From: Verrucomicrobiota bacterium
GTDB lineage: Bacteria > Verrucomicrobiota > Verrucomicrobiia > Opitutales > Opitutaceae
DNA: 8,522 nt
Reading direction: 5' to 3'
NCBI GenBank assembly: GCA_030916665.1
Contig: JAUPWC010000141.1
Coordinates: forward strand, 1 to 8,522
Both the position numbers and the translations under genes were made by a program. Each line of letters starts with the position of its first letter. Position 1 is the stretch's first letter. Positions 5,528-8,522 of the stretch are shown here, piece by piece. The notes beneath the pieces were generated by a model, which was given only the letters and a program-made list of their open reading frames with translations, made no database searches and was not told the origin of the DNA.

Positions 5528-7793
5528 GCGCGAGCGCACCGCTTCGCCCGCTGCGCTGCGCGCCCGCCTCCGCCGCGCGGAGATGCTCGTGAAGCTCACG
5601 CAGCAGGTCGCCGCCATCGAGAGTCTCGACGAACTGCTGGCCACCCTTGTGCAGCTCGTGGCCAACGAGACCAACGCCGAGCGCGGCACGCTTTTCCTCA
5701 ACGACCCCGTGACCGGCGAACTCTACTCGCGCGTGGCGCAGGGCACCTTCAACCGCGAGATCCGCATCCTCAACACCGCGGGCATCGCCGGCGCGGTGTT
5801 TCAGGCGGGCCAGGGCGAGATCGTGCACGACGCCTACGCCGACCCGCGTTTCCACCGCGAGGTGGACGAGAACACCGGCTTCACCACGAAGTCCGTGCTT
5901 TGCGCCCCGGTGCGCACCGCGCGCGGCGAGGTCATCGGCGTGGTGCAGACCCTCAACAAACGGCGCGGACGTTTCACCCGTGACGACCTCGGCCTGCTCG
6001 AGGCGATGGCCTTGCAGGCGGCCTCGGCGCTGCAGAGCACGCAGTTCATCGAGAAGATGAAGAAGACGCGCCAGCAGGAGATGGAATTCCTCGACCTCGT
6101 GGCGGACATCACCAGCTCGCTGGACCTGTCGCTGTTGCTGCGCCGGGTGATGAGCGAGGCCACGCGCATGCTGAAGGCCGACCGCTCGACGCTCTTCCTC
6201 AACAACGAGAAGACCGGCGAACTCTGGTCCGAGGTGGGCGAGGGCCTCAGCGCGGTGCAGATCAAGCTGACCAACACGGCGGGCATCGCCGGCGCGGTGT
6301 TCCAGTCGGGCAAGACGATCAACATCCCGCACGCCTACGCCGACCTGCGCTTCAACCCGGCGTTCGACCGGAAGACCGGTTACTTCACGCGCTCCATCCT
6401 CTGCGTGCCCGTCGTCAACAAACACGGCAAGGTCATCGGCGTGACGCAGGCGCTGAACAAGCGCGGCGGCCCGTTCACCGCCGAGGACGAGGCACGCCTC
6501 AAGGCCTTCACCGCCCAGGTGTCCATCGCGCTGGAGAACGCCAAGCTCTTCGACGACGTGCAGACGATGAAGAACTACAACCAGTCGATGCTGGAGAGCA
6601 TGTCGAACGGCGTCATCACGCTCGCCGAGGACGGCCGCATCCAGACCTGCAACGCCGCCGGCTACCGCATCCTCAAGGCCCGCGAGGCCGACGTGATCGG
6701 GAAGAGTGCGGCGGATTTCTTCACCGGCGCCAACTCCTGGATCGTCGAGCGCCTCAAGGTCGTGGGCGAGGGCCGCAAGACCGACGTGCTGATGGACGCC
6801 GAGATGGAGGCGCGCGGCGAGAAATTGAGCGTCAACCTCACGGTGCAGCCGCTCATCAGCCTCAAGGGCGCGCGCGCCGGCACGCTGCTGATGCTGGAGA
6901 ATATCAGCAACGAGAAGCGCATGAAGTCCACCATGGCGCGCTACATGGACCCCGGCCTCGCCGACCGCCTGCTCGCCTCGGGCGGCGAAATCCTCGGCGG
7001 CCAGAGCGTGGAGGCCACCGTGCTGTTCTCCGACATCCGCGCGTTCACCACGCTCACCGAGGAGCTGGGCGCGCAGGGCACGGTCGCGCTGCTCAACGAG
7101 TATTTCACGGTGATGGTGAACTGCATCACGCACGAGGGCGGCATGCTCGACAAGTTCATCGGCGACGCGATCATGGCCGAGTTCGGCATCCCGGTCCCGC
7201 GGGGTGACGATGCCGACCGCGCCGTGCGCGCCGCCATCGCGATGACCACCGAGCTCCGGGTGCTCAACCGCACGCGTCAGGAGCGCGGCCAGAAGCCCAT
7301 CCTCATGGGCATCGGCCTGAACACCGACACGATCGTGTCGGGCAACATCGGCTCCCCGAAGCGCATGGATTTTACGGTCATCGGCGACGGCGTGAACCTC
7401 GCCTCGCGGTTGGAAAGCGCGTGCAAGGAGTATTCGGCGCAGATCCTCATCAGCGAGTTCACGCGGGCGAAGCTCAAGGGCACCTACCGCACGCGCGAGG
7501 TGGACCGCGTGATCGTGAAGGGCAAGACCGAGCCCGTCGGCGTGCACGAGGTGCTCGACTATCACACCGAGGAAACCTTCCCCCACCTGTCGGAGGTGCT
7601 GAGCCAGTTCCGCGGCGCGCTGGGCTATTACCGCAAGGGCGACTTCGACCGCGCCATCAAGTCATTCAAGGAGGCGCTCAGCCTCCATCCCGGCGACAAG
7701 CTCAGCCAGACCTACATCGAGCGCTGCGAATACCTGAAAGCCCACCCGCCCGAAGGCAAATGGGACGGCGTGTGGGTGATGAAGTCGAAGTAG
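5517..7793 (+). CDS. Class III adenylate cyclase, GAF-GAF-PAS-CHD-TPR (CyaB1-like)
   Basis: A 758-residue predicted soluble adenylate cyclase (ATP to cAMP) with no membrane segment. Domains: GAF1 about 36-176, GAF2 about 204-342, PAS about 352-465, catalytic domain about 495-680, TPR-like tail about 690-758. Catalytic residues appear complete: metal-binding Asp506 (LFSDIRAFT) and Asp550 (DKFIGDAIMA), adenine-selecting Lys546 and Asp618 (MDFTVIGDG), transition-state Asn627 and Arg631 (VNLASR), and a phosphate-binding Lys in VKGK (667-670). GAF2 has a full NKFDE cyclic-nucleotide motif (Asn314, Lys315, Phe320, Asp324, Glu325). GAF1 has Asn147, Lys148, Phe153, Asp157 but Leu in place of Glu. The same domain order is known from Anabaena CyaB1/CyaB2, where cAMP binding to GAF domains stimulates the cyclase. 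Autoregulation here is inferred. The tail (GDFDRAIKSFKEAL, then RCEYL and WDGV) is common after such catalytic domains. It is coupled by overlap to the coiled-coil gene. Adenylate rather than guanylate activity rests on the Lys/Asp pair. Confidence 0.95.
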   Translation: MPAKRERTASPAALRARLRRAEMLVKLTQQVAAIESLDELLATLVQLVANETNAERGTLFLNDPVTGELYSRVAQGTFNREIRILNTAGIAGAVFQAGQGEIVHDAYADPRFHREVDENTGFTTKSVLCAPVRTARGEVIGVVQTLNKRRGRFTRDDLGLLEAMALQAASALQSTQFIEKMKKTRQQEMEFLDLVADITSSLDLSLLLRRVMSEATRMLKADRSTLFLNNEKTGELWSEVGEGLSAVQIKLTNTAGIAGAVFQSGKTINIPHAYADLRFNPAFDRKTGYFTRSILCVPVVNKHGKVIGVTQALNKRGGPFTAEDEARLKAFTAQVSIALENAKLFDDVQTMKNYNQSMLESMSNGVITLAEDGRIQTCNAAGYRILKAREADVIGKSAADFFTGANSWIVERLKVVGEGRKTDVLMDAEMEARGEKLSVNLTVQPLISLKGARAGTLLMLENISNEKRMKSTMARYMDPGLADRLLASGGEILGGQSVEATVLFSDIRAFTTLTEELGAQGTVALLNEYFTVMVNCITHEGGMLDKFIGDAIMAEFGIPVPRGDDADRAVRAAIAMTTELRVLNRTRQERGQKPILMGIGLNTDTIVSGNIGSPKRMDFTVIGDGVNLASRLESACKEYSAQILISEFTRAKLKGTYRTREVDRVIVKGKTEPVGVHEVLDYHTEETFPHLSEVLSQFRGALGYYRKGDFDRAIKSFKEALSLHPGDKLSQTYIERCEYLKAHPPEGKWDGVWVMKSK
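5778..6301 (+). repeat. Internal GAF duplication with a 23-bp identical core
   Basis: The two GAF domains are paralogous. The motif NTAGIAGAVFQ occurs at residues 86-96 and 253-263, and the DNA is identical over 23 bases at 5778-5800 and 6279-6301, exactly 501 bp (167 codons) apart. TLFLN, HAYAD/HDAYAD and LNKR also align between the copies. Confidence 0.85.
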
Positions 7794-7850
7794 AACGGCC
7801 CCTCCCGGAATCCAAGGAACACCCGGAAGGTTGGAGAATTCCCGCTCCGT

Positions 7851-7933
7851 GTCATGCTGAGCGCAGCGAAGCATCCGGGGGGAATCACACGCAATGTCCC
7901 AGCCTCTGGATCCTTCGCTGCGCTCAGGATGAC
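7851..7933. repeat. REP-like inverted repeat (two palindromic arms)
   Basis: Arms at 7851-7876 and 7908-7933 are reverse complements at 24 of 26 positions, separated by 31 nt. Each arm also carries its own 5-bp stem: ATGCT/AGCAT (left) and ATCCT/AGGAT (right). The two inter-arm mismatches (7856 vs 7928 and 7872 vs 7912) are compensatory within each arm: G-C in the left stem and C-G in the right. Translations of this repeat (HAERSEAS, HPERSEGS, LRCAQDD) recur in spurious ORFs from many phyla, so it belongs to a widespread dispersed palindromic repeat class. It lies between convergent genes, 57 nt after the cyclase stop, and may also act as a transcript end or mRNA stabiliser. There is no encoded transposase. 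Confidence 0.8.
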
Positions 7934-7948
7934 GGGTGAGGGAAGGCT

Positions 7949-7976
7949 GCCCTGTTTGGCGCGTTTCGCGCAGGGC
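7949..7976 (-). terminator. Possible hairpin terminator after the DUF6580-like gene
   Basis: On either strand GCCCT (7949-7953) pairs with AGGGC (7972-7976), and the inner GCGCG (7959-7963) pairs with CGCGC (7967-7971) around TTT, with a 5-nt bulge at 7954-7958. It starts 2 nt after the minus-strand stop codon. There is no T tract, so intrinsic termination is doubtful; it could instead protect the 3' end of the mRNA. Confidence 0.4.
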
Positions 7977-7978
7977 GC

Positions 7979-8522
7979 TCACTCCTTCACTTCCGCCTCG
8001 GCGGGCTTTTCCTCGCCCTCGGTTTCTTCTTCACTGTCGTCGAGCAGGCTGGGTTCCTCGTTGCGCTTGGCGATCCACTCCATCACGCCGGCGAAGAGGC
8101 CGGTGAACATAAGGTCGCCGAAGAGGGTGTTGCGGAAAAAATAGATCGTGGGCGGATACTCGGGATGGCCGATGGTGAGCGCCTGCCACCAGCCGGCGAG
8201 AGTCTTGGCGTAGAAGGCGTCGCTCCACCATGAAAGCGTGTTGGTGATGAAGTAGAACAGCAGCGCGCCGAGCAGGGAGCCGTTGAGCAGCCAGAGCCAG
8301 GACTTGCGGGTGGAGACCCACCAGCCGAGTCCGAGGCCGGCGGCGAAGCAGATCACGCGGGCAACATAGCCGGTCCACTCGAGGTGGTAGCCGTATTCGC
8401 GGGCGTAGAACCAGTTGATGTAGAGGTCGGTCAGGCACAGCCCGGCAAACGGCAGCCACCATAGCTGGCGGTTGCGGAAATAAACCGCACCGCAGAAGGC
8501 GAGCGCCATCATTGGGGAGAAG
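7979..8522 (-). CDS. DUF6580-like multi-spanning membrane protein, 5' truncated
   Basis: About 180 residues are visible. The frame is open through the right edge (Phe-Ser-Pro precede the Met-Met pair at 8512-8507), and the FSPMMALAF context resembles the internal start of the DUF6580 domain, so the true start is probably outside the window. Counting from the first Met, likely membrane segments are 1-12, 17-36, 48-66, 71-95 and 129-147. Trp- and aromatic-rich loops include SWWSDAFYAKTLAGWWQALT. The C-terminal tail (150-177) is strongly acidic (SEEETEGEE) and probably cytoplasmic or disordered. DUF6580 proteins are annotated as putative transport proteins of unknown substrate, common in Verrucomicrobiota. 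The family call rests on recognised pattern (NTLSWW, GDLMFTGLF) and is not certain. It ends at TGA next to a hairpin and converges on the cyclase. Confidence 0.8.
   Translation of the reverse strand, partial: FSPMMALAFCGAVYFRNRQLWWLPFAGLCLTDLYINWFYAREYGYHLEWTGYVARVICFAAGLGLGWWVSTRKSWLWLLNGSLLGALLFYFITNTLSWWSDAFYAKTLAGWWQALTIGHPEYPPTIYFFRNTLFGDLMFTGLFAGVMEWIAKRNEEPSLLDDSEEETEGEEKPAEAEVKE

Noticed and set aside
5511..5530. Programmed frameshift site at the coiled-coil/cyclase overlap
   Set aside because: There is no slippery heptamer or clear stimulatory structure, and the good RBS explains cyclase translation by ordinary reinitiation. The split-gene idea is kept as a finding.
5463..7586. 707-residue minus-strand ORF opposite the cyclase
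   Set aside because: It is rich in His, Val, Ala and Glu in the pattern expected from the antisense of GC-rich coding DNA. The sense strand has complete cyclase and GAF motifs.
7854..8144. Short ORFs crossing the inverted repeat, with peptides such as HAERSEAS and LRCAQDD
   Set aside because: These are translations of the palindromic repeat, a known source of spurious proteins, and they run into the antisense of the membrane protein gene.
1..8522. tRNA, rRNA, CRISPR array, riboswitch or insertion sequence
   Set aside because: No cloverleaf-like sequence, regularly spaced identical repeats with unique spacers, conserved riboswitch core or transposase motif was seen. The only repeats are the coiled-coil units, the GAF duplication and the REP-like element.

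Overview
The window is GC-rich, densely coding bacterial DNA. Gene content and style suggest a Verrucomicrobiota member near the Opitutaceae: a Tat-exported Gfo/Idh/MocA oxidoreductase next to a HEAT-repeat lipoprotein, a DUF6580-type membrane protein, a PIN-PhoH ATPase and weak Shine-Dalgarno use. The taxonomic placement is inference, because no rRNA or marker gene is present.

Layout, left to right. (1) Bases 1-1124, plus strand: the 3' part of a PhoH2-type gene (end of the PIN domain plus the PhoH ATPase), cut by the window edge. (2) Bases 1164-1191: a perfect 12-bp hairpin with A and T tracts on its two sides, a bidirectional terminator between convergent genes. (3) Bases 1215-4894, minus strand: a two-gene operon. 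Gfo/Idh/MocA oxidoreductase (3578-4894) comes first, then after 17 nt a HEAT-repeat lipoprotein ending in a discoidin-like (F5/8 type C) domain (1215-3560). Both carry export signals, so they probably act together in the cell envelope, perhaps on glycans. (4) Bases 4895-5059: a divergent intergenic region with weak promoter-like sequences. (5) Bases 5060-7793, plus strand: a two-gene unit. A 155-residue coiled-coil protein built from 36-residue repeats overlaps by 11 nt the start of a 758-residue class III adenylate cyclase (GAF-GAF-PAS-cyclase-TPR-like tail). (6) Bases 7794-7978: a gene-free stretch with a REP-like inverted repeat whose arms show compensatory changes, then a second hairpin. 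(7) Bases 7979-8522, minus strand: the 3' part of a DUF6580-like membrane protein, cut by the right edge.

The most notable part is the coiled-coil/cyclase pair. The cyclase has the domain order of cyanobacterial CyaB1/CyaB2, which are stimulated by their own product cAMP through GAF domains. Its second GAF keeps the complete NKFDE motif and its first has a degraded copy. The overlapping upstream gene, with repeats spaced at exactly 36 residues, looks like a dedicated partner or a detached N-terminal signalling rod, and I do not recognise it as a described family.
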